Positions 16,883 to 25,516 of a DNA stretch of 64,000 nucleotides are shown one piece after another (positions within the stretch are counted from its first letter, which is position 1; the number at the start of each line of letters is the position of its first letter). Source of the DNA: Streptomyces sp. ISL-43 (GTDB lineage: Bacteria; Actinomycetota; Actinomycetes; Streptomycetales; Streptomycetaceae); the NCBI RefSeq assembly GCF_018614195.1, contig NZ_JAGGOT010000033.1, positions 28,928 to 92,927 of the forward strand, given 5' to 3'. The position numbers were made by a program, and so were the translations under genes. The notes under the pieces were generated by a model. That model did not search any database. It was not told where the DNA came from and saw only the letters and a program-made list of their open reading frames with translations.

Positions 16883-18058
16883 TCAGCCGGCCGCTGCGGA
16901 CAGGAGCACGTCCACGAGCCTGTCCGCGGCGTCCGGCCGCCCGTACGCCCTCGCCCGCTCCGCCATCGCCGCCCGCCGGGCGGGGTCGGTCAGGAGCGGG
17001 CCGACCGCGTTCTGCAGGCTCTGCCCGGTGACCTCGCCGAGCAGGGCGAGTGCCGCTCCGGCGTCCGCCAGGTGCCGGGCGTTGTGCGCCTGCTCGTTTC
17101 CGGCCGAGGTGGCCAGAGGCACGAATACGGCCGGCTTGCCCAACGCGGTCAGCTCGGCCAACGTGCCGGCACCGCTCCGGGATACCACCACATCAGCCAG
17201 CGCCAGGACGTCGGGCAGCTCCGCCCCGACGAACCCAGCCAAGTGGTAGCGACCGGCGAGGATCGGATCCAGGCTCGCGGCGGCTGCCCGGAGCTCCTCC
17301 ACATTCGCCGGGCCGCACTGGTGGATCACGTTCGCGTGACTCAGGAGCCAGGGGAGCACGTCCCGGACGACACCGTTGATCTGCTGGGCGCCCTGGGCTC
17401 CGCCGGTGACGTAGACGGTCGGCAGGCGCCGGTCGAACCCGGTGAGGCTCAACGCCTGCACAGCCTTGTCCGGGTGCCCGGCCAGCACTTCCGGCCGGAC
17501 CGGGTTGCCGGTGACGACCGCGCGCTTGCGCACCTCAGCGGGCAGCAGCGGCAGCGAGGACTCGGAGGACACCGCGATCCGCGTGGCCGAACTCGCCAAC
17601 TTCCGGTTGGCCAGGCCCAGTCGGACCGTCTGCTCGTGCAGGACGAGCGGACGCCGGCACAGCCGCGCGGCCAGCCCCGCCGGGACCGCGACGTAGCCAC
17701 CCGTCGCGAGGACGACATCCGGTCGGAACTCGGACACGATCGACCGGGCCTGGGCCACGCCCAGCGGCACCCGTGCCATGTCCTTCACGTTCGCGGCGGA
17801 CAGCATCTTGAGCGGGTTCGACGACCGCCGGATCTTCCCCGTGGCCACCGTCTTGAACGCGATCCCCTCCGCCGGAGCGACACGCGCCTCCAGACCGTCC
17901 GCAGTCCCGATCCACAGGACGTCCAGCGTGCTGCCGACAGCAGCGAGGCGGCCCTGCAAGGTACGGATCGCCGTCAGGGCCGGGTAGGTGTGACCGCCGG
18001 TCCCTCCGCCCGTCACGAGCAGCCGGAAGGAACGGGGGAGCGCGGAGGAAGTGTTCAC
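16883..18058 (-). CDS. murG: MurG-like UDP-GlcNAc glycosyltransferase, stand-alone paralogue
   Basis: A 391-aa GT-B enzyme. The MurG signatures are LVTGGGTGGHTYPA near the N-terminus (lipid-acceptor/G-loop), VLATGGYVAVPAGLAA, VLHEQ, and VVSRSGAGTLAELTALGKPAVFVPL with NEQ for UDP-GlcNAc binding. MurG adds GlcNAc to lipid I at the inner membrane face. The housekeeping murG normally lies in the dcw cluster, whereas this copy is flanked by unrelated secreted-protein genes. It is probably a second copy for altered envelope conditions or specialised metabolism. The start is GTG at 18058, with another GTG at 18067. The GGGCCGGCCC palindromes at 16850-16875 may terminate it. Confidence 0.85.
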   Translation of the reverse strand: MNTSSALPRSFRLLVTGGGTGGHTYPALTAIRTLQGRLAAVGSTLDVLWIGTADGLEARVAPAEGIAFKTVATGKIRRSSNPLKMLSAANVKDMARVPLGVAQARSIVSEFRPDVVLATGGYVAVPAGLAARLCRRPLVLHEQTVRLGLANRKLASSATRIAVSSESSLPLLPAEVRKRAVVTGNPVRPEVLAGHPDKAVQALSLTGFDRRLPTVYVTGGAQGAQQINGVVRDVLPWLLSHANVIHQCGPANVEELRAAAASLDPILAGRYHLAGFVGAELPDVLALADVVVSRSGAGTLAELTALGKPAVFVPLATSAGNEQAHNARHLADAGAALALLGEVTGQSLQNAVGPLLTDPARRAAMAERARAYGRPDAADRLVDVLLSAAAG

Positions 18059-18373
18059 CCCGTGCACCCTACTGGCTGCCCGGCTGCTCGCATTCAGGGC
18101 TGCGGCGCTGGGGCAGCGCATGTGGTCCACGTCTGACACCAAAGCCGGCCGACGATCTGGCGGAGGCCCTTGGAAAGGCTCCCCGCACCGGGTGCGCCGG
18201 CTTCCTGTCCTGCCCCCGTCACGCTGCCAGCGAGCCCGGATGCGTGTGGCCGGAACTCGCCCGAGGCGGGTGAACGGATGGCTACGCGCTGGTAACTTGC
18301 ACGAGTTGATCAAGGTCGGAGCCGTGGTCGACCACGCTCCCGGCCAGAGCCACCCCTCAGTCAAGGAACCACA
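18059..18373. other. Divergent promoter region (murG-like / phospholipase D)
   Basis: 315 bases with no convincing gene. Both flanking genes read away from it, so it must hold two promoters. The section near 18290-18330 is relatively AT-rich compared with its surroundings and is a likely promoter for the phospholipase gene. Confidence 0.4.
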
Positions 18374-19981
18374 TTGGCACGCACCGTCCGTACGACGGCC
18401 CTCGTCTCCACCTCGGCCCTCGCACTCGGCTTCTCCCTCCTCGGCATCGCCGCCCCCGCGTCCGCCGCGGACGCGCCCACACCGCACCTGGACTCGGTCG
18501 AGCAGACCCTGCGTCAGGTCTCGCCGGGCCTGGAGGGCTCGGTCTGGGAACGCACCTCCGGCAACCGGCTCGGCTCCTCCACGCCCGGGGGCGCCGACTG
18601 GCTGCTCCAGACACCCGGCTGCTGGGGCGATGCGACGTGCGCCGACCGGCCCGGATCGCGCCGTCTCCTGGAGAAGATGCGCCAGGACATCGCCGCCGCC
18701 CGGCAAACGGTGGACATATCGACGCTGGCACCCTTCCCCAACGGCGGCTACCAGGAGGCGATCATCGCGGGCCTCAGGGAATCCGCCCAGAAGGGCAACC
18801 GGCTGAAGGTACGCGTCATGGTGGGCGCCGCGCCCATCTACCACTCCACGGTGATCCCGTCGTCCTACCGGGACGAGCTGCTCGCGAAGCTGGGCCCGGC
18901 AGCCGCGGGCAACATCACCCTCAACGTGGCCTCGATGACCACCTCGAAGACCGCGTTCTCCTGGAACCACTCCAAGTTGGTCGTGGTGGACGGCAGTTCG
19001 GTGATCACCGGCGGCATCAACAGCTGGAAGGACGACTACCTCGAGACCTCCCACCCGGTGAGCGACGTCGACCTCGCGCTGTCCGGGCCCGCAGCGGGCT
19101 CCGCGGGCCGCTACCTGGACTCCCTGTGGGACTGGACCTGTCGCAATAAGGGCAACTGGAGCTCGGTCTGGTTCGCCGCCTCGCCCGGCGCGGACTGCAT
19201 GCCCTCCCTGCCCCGGCCCGCCTCCCCGGAGGGCGGGGGGAACGTGCCCGCGCTCGCCGTCGGCGGCCTCGGCGTGGGCATCCGGCAGAACGACCCCACC
19301 TCGTCCTTCCGCCCGGTCCTGCCCACGGCCGGCGACACCAAGTGTGGGATCGGGGTGTACGACAACACCAACGCCAACCGGGACTACGACACCGTCAACC
19401 CGGAGGAGAGCGCCCTGCGCGCCCTGGTCTCCAGCGCGACCTCGCACATCGAGATCTCCCAGCAGGACGTGCACGCCACCTGCCCGCCGCTGCCCCGCTA
19501 CGACGTACGCCTCTACGACGCCCTCGCCGCGAAGCTCGTCTCCGGCGTGAAGGTCCGCATCGTCGTGAGCGACCCGGCGAACCGCGGCACGATCGGCAGC
19601 GGCGGCTACTCGCAGATCAAGTCGCTCTCCGAAGTGAGCGACGCCCTGCGCGGCCGGGTGACGGCCCTGACCGGTGACGGCGCCCGGTCGCGGACGGCCC
19701 TGTGCGAGAACCTCCAGCTGGCCACGTTCCGCGCTTCCGACCAGCCGACCTGGGCGGACGGCAAGCCGTACGCCCAGCACCACAAGCTGGTCTCGGTCGA
19801 CGGATCGGCCTTCTACATCGGCTCCAAGAACCTGTACCCGTCCTGGCTGCAGGACTTCGGGTACGTCGTCGAGAGCCCGGCCGCGGCCGGACAGCTGAAG
19901 AGCGACCTGCTGGACCCGCAGTGGCGGTACTCCCAGGCCACCGCGACATACGACTACACCCGCGGCCTCTGCCAGGGCTGA
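18374..19981 (+). CDS. pld: Secreted phospholipase D
   Basis: A 535-aa extracellular enzyme that hydrolyses phosphatidylcholine to phosphatidate and transphosphatidylates alcohols. The signal peptide is residues 1-31 (ends ASA). Two HKD motifs are present, NHSKLVVVDG with the GGINSWKDDYLETSHPVSDVDLAL extension, and QHHKLVSVDG with FYIGSKNLYPSWLQDFGY. Both are essentially the Streptomyces PLD consensus. The length matches the family. The start is TTG at 18374, preceded by AAGGA; no ATG or GTG fits the signal peptide. The gene is monocistronic. Confidence 0.95.
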   Translation: MARTVRTTALVSTSALALGFSLLGIAAPASAADAPTPHLDSVEQTLRQVSPGLEGSVWERTSGNRLGSSTPGGADWLLQTPGCWGDATCADRPGSRRLLEKMRQDIAAARQTVDISTLAPFPNGGYQEAIIAGLRESAQKGNRLKVRVMVGAAPIYHSTVIPSSYRDELLAKLGPAAAGNITLNVASMTTSKTAFSWNHSKLVVVDGSSVITGGINSWKDDYLETSHPVSDVDLALSGPAAGSAGRYLDSLWDWTCRNKGNWSSVWFAASPGADCMPSLPRPASPEGGGNVPALAVGGLGVGIRQNDPTSSFRPVLPTAGDTKCGIGVYDNTNANRDYDTVNPEESALRALVSSATSHIEISQQDVHATCPPLPRYDVRLYDALAAKLVSGVKVRIVVSDPANRGTIGSGGYSQIKSLSEVSDALRGRVTALTGDGARSRTALCENLQLATFRASDQPTWADGKPYAQHHKLVSVDGSAFYIGSKNLYPSWLQDFGYVVESPAAAGQLKSDLLDPQWRYSQATATYDYTRGLCQG

Positions 19982-20132
19982 CGGCCCCGCCCCACCCGGG
20001 ACCCGCCGGCCACGGCCGGGCCGCCCGAGGGTTTCGGCGGTGGCCGGCGCGGTGGGGAAGTCACAGACGGCCGCGGGCGAGGTGGGCGCGCCCGCGCCCG
20101 AGTTCCGCACCGGCGATGCGGGCAGGCGTCCG

Positions 20133-21095
20133 TCATGCCGTGTGTCTCACCCCGGTGAGGACGGGTCGGTGGTCACTGCCCAGGTCGGGCAGGACGCTGG
20201 TGGCGGTGGCCTCCAGGCCGCGCAGTAGTACGTGGTCGATCCGGACCACGGGGAAGGCGGCGGGCCAGGTGAATCCGAAGCCTCGGCCCGCGTGTTCCTG
20301 TGCGGGCTCGAGGTGGTGGGTGAGGGAGGCCAGGCCTCGGTCGTGCAGGCTGCCGTTGAGGTCGCCGAGCAGCATCATGCGGGGGGCCGGATCCTTGGCT
20401 ATGCGGTCGGCCAGTTCGGTCGCGGCGGCGTCGCGGGGCCCGATGGCGAAGCCCTCAGTCGCCCGGACCCGTACGGAGGGCAGGCGCACCGTGTAGATGG
20501 CGGTGTCGCCGCCGGGGGTGCCGGCGACGGCCCGGATCGCGTGTGGCCAGGGGCCGCCCAGGTCCATCGCCTCGACCTCGTGCAGTGGATAGCGCGACCA
20601 CAGGCCGAGGGTGTTGTGGGTGGCGTGGTGGGGGTACGTATCGGCAAGTGCCTTCTCGTACGCGGGGATGGCCGGCAGGGGGACCTTCTCCAGGGCGACG
20701 AGATCGGCGCCGGTGGCGATCACTTCCCGGGCGACGGCCTCGGGGGTGGTGCGGGCCCCGCCGACGTTGAGGGTCAGGGCCTCGAAGTCGCTGAGCCCCG
20801 CGCGGGGCGGCGTTGTCAGGGTGGGCACGAAGAGGTAGCACCAGGCCACCAGGGGCACCAGGCCTGCGGCGATGCCCAGACGCGTGCCACGCGCAGCCGC
20901 CCACGGGAGGAGGACCGCTATCGCGATGCCGAACCACGGGAGGACGGTCTCGGCGAGGCTGCCGAGGTTGCCCGGTCTGTTGGGCAGGAGCTGCGGAAAG
21001 AGCAGTGCTACGGCGAGGAGGAGTGCGGGGACGGCGATGCGTGCGGTGTGACGGGGGCGGCCCCCCGAGCCGTCCCGCCGTGTGCGGCGGGTCAT
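20133..21095 (-). CDS. Membrane-anchored endonuclease/exonuclease/phosphatase-family protein
   Basis: 320 aa. Three hydrophobic segments lie in the first ~100 residues (PALLLAVALLFPQLL, VLPWFGIAIAVLLPWAAA, GIAAGLVPLVAWCYLFVP). An EEP catalytic domain follows with the opening LTLNVGG, ADLVALEKV, MLLGDLNGS (metal/His-pair Asp and Asn) and a final LGSDHRPV (catalytic Asp-His). The topology places the catalytic domain outside the cell. The fold includes DNases, phosphodiesterases and sphingomyelinases, so the substrate cannot be told. The ATG at 21095 starts a basic leader before TM1. Confidence 0.85.
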   Translation of the reverse strand: MTRRTRRDGSGGRPRHTARIAVPALLLAVALLFPQLLPNRPGNLGSLAETVLPWFGIAIAVLLPWAAARGTRLGIAAGLVPLVAWCYLFVPTLTTPPRAGLSDFEALTLNVGGARTTPEAVAREVIATGADLVALEKVPLPAIPAYEKALADTYPHHATHNTLGLWSRYPLHEVEAMDLGGPWPHAIRAVAGTPGGDTAIYTVRLPSVRVRATEGFAIGPRDAAATELADRIAKDPAPRMMLLGDLNGSLHDRGLASLTHHLEPAQEHAGRGFGFTWPAAFPVVRIDHVLLRGLEATATSVLPDLGSDHRPVLTGVRHTA

Positions 21096-21344
21096 GAACT
21101 CTCGCTTTCGCTTTCTTCCGCAGGCCGGTGGTGCGCTGGGTCCGCGGAAGCGTTTCGGCTGGGATCCGGCCTGCGCGGAGGGCCGCGCTGCGGCCGGCCG
21201 ACACGACTCGCTCGGCCGCGGCGGGCACGACATGCCGTCCCCGCGGCCTTCGCGCCGGTGCGTCGCGTGTGAGGATCCCGCCAGTGAGCCTTGCCGCCAT
21301 CCACTGACGAGATCCCCATGGGGCCGGGCGCACCGACCACGACG

Positions 21345-21695
21345 CTAAACGCAGCCCCTACGCCGTAGGTGGGTGAACATCGCGATGCCCGAACCCGCCA
21401 CCAGGACGAGGAAGGCCGGCCAGGCCCAGACGAATTTGACTTCCGGCTGGTAGAAGTTCGCGGAGTAGATACCACCCAGCAGCGTGGGAACCATGAACAC
21501 CACGAGCCACGAAGTCACCCTCCGGGCGACCTTACTCCCTTGGCAAAGCTCCACTGACTTCCGGTGGAGCAGGACCATTTCCTTCCGATATTGGCGGACT
21601 CCCTGGAGAAAGGTGTGCAGCTCATCATTCGAGCACGTGTCAAGGTCTTTAGGGGTAAGCCCGACCAAGCTTGAGCGCGTGGAATTATCCGTCAT
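21345..21695 (-). CDS. CorA-like two-helix membrane stub, degenerate GMN (YSAN)
   Basis: 116 aa. The N-terminal half is helical and cytosolic (LDTCSNDELHTFLQGVRQYRKEMVLLHRK), and the C-terminal half is two membrane helices: VTSWLVVFMVPTLLGGIYSANF and FVWAWPAFLVLVAGSGIAMF. This is the pore-forming end of a CorA Mg2+/Ni2+ transporter without the large cytoplasmic funnel. The GMN selectivity motif is replaced by SAN. A good AGGAAGGG site precedes the ATG, and it lies 32 nt downstream of a similar gene, so the two form an operon. Confidence 0.7.
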   Translation of the reverse strand: MTDNSTRSSLVGLTPKDLDTCSNDELHTFLQGVRQYRKEMVLLHRKSVELCQGSKVARRVTSWLVVFMVPTLLGGIYSANFYQPEVKFVWAWPAFLVLVAGSGIAMFTHLRRRGCV

Positions 21696-21727
21696 GTAAA
21701 TCGCCCTTCCTCTGCTCGGTGGCGGGC

Positions 21728-22090
21728 CTAGAGCCAGCCCTTGCGCTTGACCGCGAAGTAGGTGGCCAAGGCGCTGGATGCCAGCGCGACGAGGAACACC
21801 GGCCAGCCGTACTTGAACTGGAGCTCGGGCATGTGCTCGAAGTTGGAACCATAGAGCGATGCCAGAGCGCCGGGCACCACGGCGATTGCCGTCCAGGCGC
21901 TCACCTTCCGGGTCTCCACGGTGACCGTCAGCTGGTCTTCGGTGATCTCCCGGATATCTTCCATTTCCTTGTTCAACCCGCGGATCTCCATGTTGATCTC
22001 GCGGAGCAGCTCCACCTTCTGGGTATGCTCCTGCACCGTTTCGACCGGCATGAGCGTGTTGTCGGGGTTTGTCGGCATCGTGTTCGTCAT
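21728..22090 (-). CDS. CorA-like two-helix membrane stub, GSN in place of GMN
   Basis: 120 aa. An amphipathic helix (EHTQKVELLREINMEIRGLNKEMEDI) leads to TM1 AWTAIAVVPGALASLYGSNF, the loop EHMPELQFKYG and TM2 WPVFLVALASSALATYF, ending in a basic KRKGWL. The loop and helices match the C-terminal pore of CorA almost residue for residue, but the family-defining GMN is GSN and the N-terminal cytoplasmic domain is absent. AGGAGG precedes the ATG at 22090. It is the first gene of a two-gene operon. Confidence 0.75.
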   Translation of the reverse strand: MTNTMPTNPDNTLMPVETVQEHTQKVELLREINMEIRGLNKEMEDIREITEDQLTVTVETRKVSAWTAIAVVPGALASLYGSNFEHMPELQFKYGWPVFLVALASSALATYFAVKRKGWL

Positions 22091-22905
22091 GGCATTCCTC
22101 CTGTCAAGGCACGTCCTGGCGGCACTCGGTGTGCAGCCGTCGCCGCCGGCGGATCTCGGACGTGCTTCGGCGGTAAATATTGTGGTGAATGTGTTCGTTG
22201 GGAAAGTGAGGGAAGCGGCACGTATGAACAGCCGCATGGCCCAGTCGCCGGTGGACGTGCAAGGGCACGCCGATACGGCGTCGGGTTCGGATAAGAAGGC
22301 GCAACTACCGGAAGGTGATCTTCTCGGGCCCAGTGGTCGGGCAAGGGTCGCGGAAACCGCAGACGTGCCGCGAAAGGCGTGCTGCCGCGCCGTGGCGCGG
22401 CTCGCGGGCCGCTACTGCAGTGCGTCAAGCGGGATCGGCGGCGTATACGCTCTAGGGCTACTGCCACTAGGCACGCTGATCACCTCCCGCAATCCAGACG
22501 CGGTTTGTCCCGCGCCTCAAACACCGTAAACGACGAGCAATGCAATTACAAAGTCGGAGAAATGTGCATCGGCCCGACCCGGCCCGGAAAGAACCGGAAC
22601 CCGCCGCTGGGAACCGCCGGCCCACCGGAACGGGGCCTCGGCGGCGCGATGTTCAGGTCCTTGGGCGCGGGCACAGCCGACGGCCGGCCGGTCAGTCCAG
22701 TGCGGCCGGCTCCTCGGCCACGGCCCGGTAGGAATCCTTGACACCGGCCGGGTCGGAAAGGCGGTGGCGCTCCGGGCGGAGCGCGCCGAGATGCCGCACC
22801 TCGCACACCCTCCGCCGCCAGGTGCCGGGCTCGGTCTCGGCCGGGACCCCGTAGGCGTCGCACACAGACCGCTGACCCGGGGTCTTTACCGTTTGCCAAG
22901 TGATC
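22091..22905. other. Intergenic region with a possible 57-aa reading frame
   Basis: About 800 bases without a confident gene. The stretch 22480-22570 is AT-richer than its surroundings. On the minus strand 22692-22865 (GTG start) encodes 57 residues of balanced composition, including VCDAYGVPAETEPGTW, VCEVRHLGALRPERHRL and AVAEEPAALD, ending in TGA. It could be a small protein or the tail of a broken gene, because the frame stays open upstream. I do not recognise it. Confidence 0.3.
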
Positions 22906-23195
22906 TTAACGGCCAGTAGGTTTCTGCCACTTGATCTTGACCGGGGTGGGGGCGAGGTGGCTGTTGCCGCGTTGGCGTACGGCGATGCTGCCCTGTCGGC
23001 GTTCGAGCTCGACTCGTTGAGTCAGGTGAGCGCCTTCTGGGGTGGCGCTGGGCCAGAGCTGGAGCCGGCGGTTCGCGGCGGTCGATCCGGTGCGCGAGTT
23101 CCGCCGGGCCCAGGGCGGCCAGAAGGTTTCGCGGACCGGTACTCGGCTTCGGTCTGTCGTCGGTCGGCCCCTTCGGCGCTCCGCACCGCTTCAAC
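22906..23195 (-). pseudogene. Start-less reading frame, 3' remnant of an unknown gene
   Basis: A minus-strand frame of ~95 codons bounded by an upstream TGA, with no usable start. It has protein-like composition: RVPVRETFWPPWARRNSRTG, LQLWPSATPEGAHLTQRVEL, SIAVRQRGNSHLAPTPVKIKWQ, and stop TAA at 22906-22908. This looks like the C-terminus of a longer protein whose 5' part was lost next to the hydrolase gene. The stop region contains a partial repeat (TTAAGATCACTTGGCA beside TCAAGATCAAGTGGCA). I could not name the family; a transposon-borne protein is one option. Confidence 0.35.
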
Positions 23196-23233
23196 TCCAT
23201 GACGACATCGCACACCTCATTGGGATCACAACC

Positions 23234-24079
23234 ATGCCTACTCTCACTGCGCCTGACGGCACCGAGCTTGCCTACCGTGTCCTCGGGGAGGGCGCCGGCG
23301 ACCCCGTCGTCTGCCTGCCGGGCGGACCCATGCGGGACTCCGTCTACCTCGGCGACCTCGGTGGACTCCCCGCGCGCCGCCCGCTGATCGTGCCTGACCA
23401 GCGGGGCGCCGGACTGTCCGCGACGCCGGAAGACCCCGCCTCCTACCGCTGCGACCGCCTGGTCGGCGATGTCGAGGTGCTGCGCGAACACCTCGGCCTG
23501 GACCGCATGGACCTGCTCGCGCACTCCGCTGCCGCCAACCTCGCGGTGCGGTACGCGGAGCAGTACCCGCACCGCGTCGGGCGACTCGCCCTGATCACGC
23601 CCGGTACCGACGCCGTCGGCCTGGCAGTCACCGGTGAGGACCGGCGCAAGGTCGGGCGGCTCCGTGAGAACGAGCCCTGGTTCGCGTCGGCGTCGGCGGC
23701 CTTCGACGCCATCGACGTCGGCGAAGCCACGGCCGACGACTGGGTGACCATCGCACCGTTCCTCTACGGCCGTTGGGACGAGACCGCGCAGGCCCACCGG
23801 GCGGCCGAGGAAGCCCAGTGGAACGCGGCGGCGGCCGAAGTCTTCGGATCCGAGGGAGCCTTCGACCCGGGCGTCACCCGGGCGGTGATCGCCGCGCTCG
23901 ACACGCCGGTCCTGGTCCTCGCCGGGGAGTTCGACCTGGCCTCGCCCCCGCACGTAGTGGCCCGCTTGGCTGAACTGTTCCCGCGCGCCGAGTTCGTCGT
24001 CCAATCGGGCGCGGGCCACTACCCGTGGCTGGATGACGCCGACCGGTTCGTGTCGACCACCGTGAGCTTCCTGAACTGA
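23234..24079 (+). CDS. Alpha/beta hydrolase, proline-iminopeptidase-like
   Basis: A 281-aa cytosolic hydrolase. The visible elements are VVCLPGGPMRDSVYL (oxyanion loop), LIVPDQRGAGLSA (strand 4 with the DQRGxGxS motif of prolyl aminopeptidases and tripeptidyl-type hydrolases), nucleophile elbow AHSAAANLAVRYAEQYP (Ser in a non-canonical A-x-S-x-A), TPVLVLAGEFDLASPP (acid) and SGAGHYPWLDD (His). The substrate is probably a peptide or small ester. The ATG at 23234 directly begins the family's LTAPDGTELAYRVLGEG strand. Confidence 0.9.
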   Translation: MPTLTAPDGTELAYRVLGEGAGDPVVCLPGGPMRDSVYLGDLGGLPARRPLIVPDQRGAGLSATPEDPASYRCDRLVGDVEVLREHLGLDRMDLLAHSAAANLAVRYAEQYPHRVGRLALITPGTDAVGLAVTGEDRRKVGRLRENEPWFASASAAFDAIDVGEATADDWVTIAPFLYGRWDETAQAHRAAEEAQWNAAAAEVFGSEGAFDPGVTRAVIAALDTPVLVLAGEFDLASPPHVVARLAELFPRAEFVVQSGAGHYPWLDDADRFVSTTVSFLN

Positions 24080-24365
24080 CATCCGAGTCCGGCCCGGCGG
24101 CCGGGCTGCTCCGCGGTGCGCGGACGAGGCCGGGCCGGGTGGGCGGGGTGCCTTGCAGACCCGGCGCGGGTCCCCGACCTCCCCACGGCCAAAAAGACCG
24201 CCGAGAAGAAGAGGGCATGACGCAGAAGTCGCCGCGCGCGCAGCGCATGAACGTCGCCGACCCCATGGGACAGGGCTGCGATCACCGGCCGCACCCGGGC
24301 AGGCCTACGGGCTACCTGCCCACAAGGCGATCCGGGCGGGACCTCGTGACGCGACAGGCTGCGAG

Positions 24366-25364
24366 TCAGTCGAAGTCGAAGGTGGCGACGACGGGGGCGT
24401 GGTCGGACTCCGGGTACTTGGTATCGGTGGCGAAGGCGATGGAGTCGTCGTGGAGGATCTCGTTGTGGATCTCTGAGCCGCGGTAGTGGGCGAGGAGGTT
24501 GCGGGTGACGAGCATGTGGTCGATCATCTGGCCGCGGCCGTGGTGGAAGAGGGTGTAGCGGGCCTCGCCCGGGATGGTGCGCTCGATGGGGACCAGGACC
24601 CGGGTGGCGAGCTCGCCGTTGTTGGTGTCCTCGACGTTGCCGCAGATTGCCAGCACCGGGACTTCCTCCGGCTCGGCGTTGAAGTCACCGGCGACGATGA
24701 TCCGGGCGTCCGGATCATCGTTGAGGATCTGGTCGACCAGGCGCCTGACTTCCAGGGCTTGGCTCATGCGCTTCATGGACGACAGGAAGCTGCCTTCGGC
24801 CCAGCCGTCGGCTGTGTGCCAGATGCCCTTGTCGGGGTCGGCCACCTGGCCGGGGATGTCGCTTGGGATCTTCGACTTCAGGTGCACGGTGATGACGTGC
24901 AGCAGGCGACCGGGTGCGGCGTGGTCGATGTCGATCTGAGCGTGCAGGATGGGCCGCTCGATGATGATCGGGACCGGGGCCGCGTCGGGAGGCTGGGCGG
25001 TGAGCCGCTGGTAGCGGGGCTCGGCGACCAGATCGTTCTTCAGCTGCTGGTGCTTGATGACCGGCAGGTGGGTGGCGATCACCAGGTTGCGCAGTCTGAA
25101 GACCGCCTCGTCCGCGGCCTTGGTGCTGACCAAGGGTGCGCCGTCGAGATTGGTGCCCACCAGCAGCTCTTTCAGCGCGATCAGCTCGCGCGGCTGCGCG
25201 GGGCGCTCTTGGCCGTGGACTTCCTGGAAGCAGACGATGTCCGCCCGAAGCCGTGTGATCTGAGGCCTCATCAGCTCGATGCGGTCAGCCAGCGACGGGT
25301 GGTCCGTCGGGAGGGTCTCGTCGAAGTTCTCAAGGTTGAACGTGGCGATCCGGATCTGTGTCAC
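24366..25364 (-). CDS. Endonuclease/exonuclease/phosphatase-family protein
   Basis: A 332-aa protein with no signal peptide. EEP motifs run in order: IATFNLENF at the start, ADIVCFQEVHG (metal-binding Glu), VITVHLKSK, IIVAGDFNAEP (Asp/Asn pair), MIDHMLVT and ESDHAPVVATF (catalytic Asp-His). This set fits a soluble phosphodiesterase or nuclease. The start is GTG at 25364 because strand 1 begins at residue 3. It is separate from the WYL regulator upstream by about 150 nt. Confidence 0.88.
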   Translation of the reverse strand: MTQIRIATFNLENFDETLPTDHPSLADRIELMRPQITRLRADIVCFQEVHGQERPAQPRELIALKELLVGTNLDGAPLVSTKAADEAVFRLRNLVIATHLPVIKHQQLKNDLVAEPRYQRLTAQPPDAAPVPIIIERPILHAQIDIDHAAPGRLLHVITVHLKSKIPSDIPGQVADPDKGIWHTADGWAEGSFLSSMKRMSQALEVRRLVDQILNDDPDARIIVAGDFNAEPEEVPVLAICGNVEDTNNGELATRVLVPIERTIPGEARYTLFHHGRGQMIDHMLVTRNLLAHYRGSEIHNEILHDDSIAFATDTKYPESDHAPVVATFDFD

Positions 25365-25516
25365 AGGTGCCCCCAGGGCTCGCTACTGCCGGGATGTGCA
25401 GCGTAAACAGAGCTGCTGACGGTGGAGGTCAGGCGCGCTCGGCGTTCCGCCGACTGCCGGGCACGCGTGAGCCGCCCGGGCCCCGTCGCTGCCGCTCCGT
25501 TGGTACCGGTAGAGGT

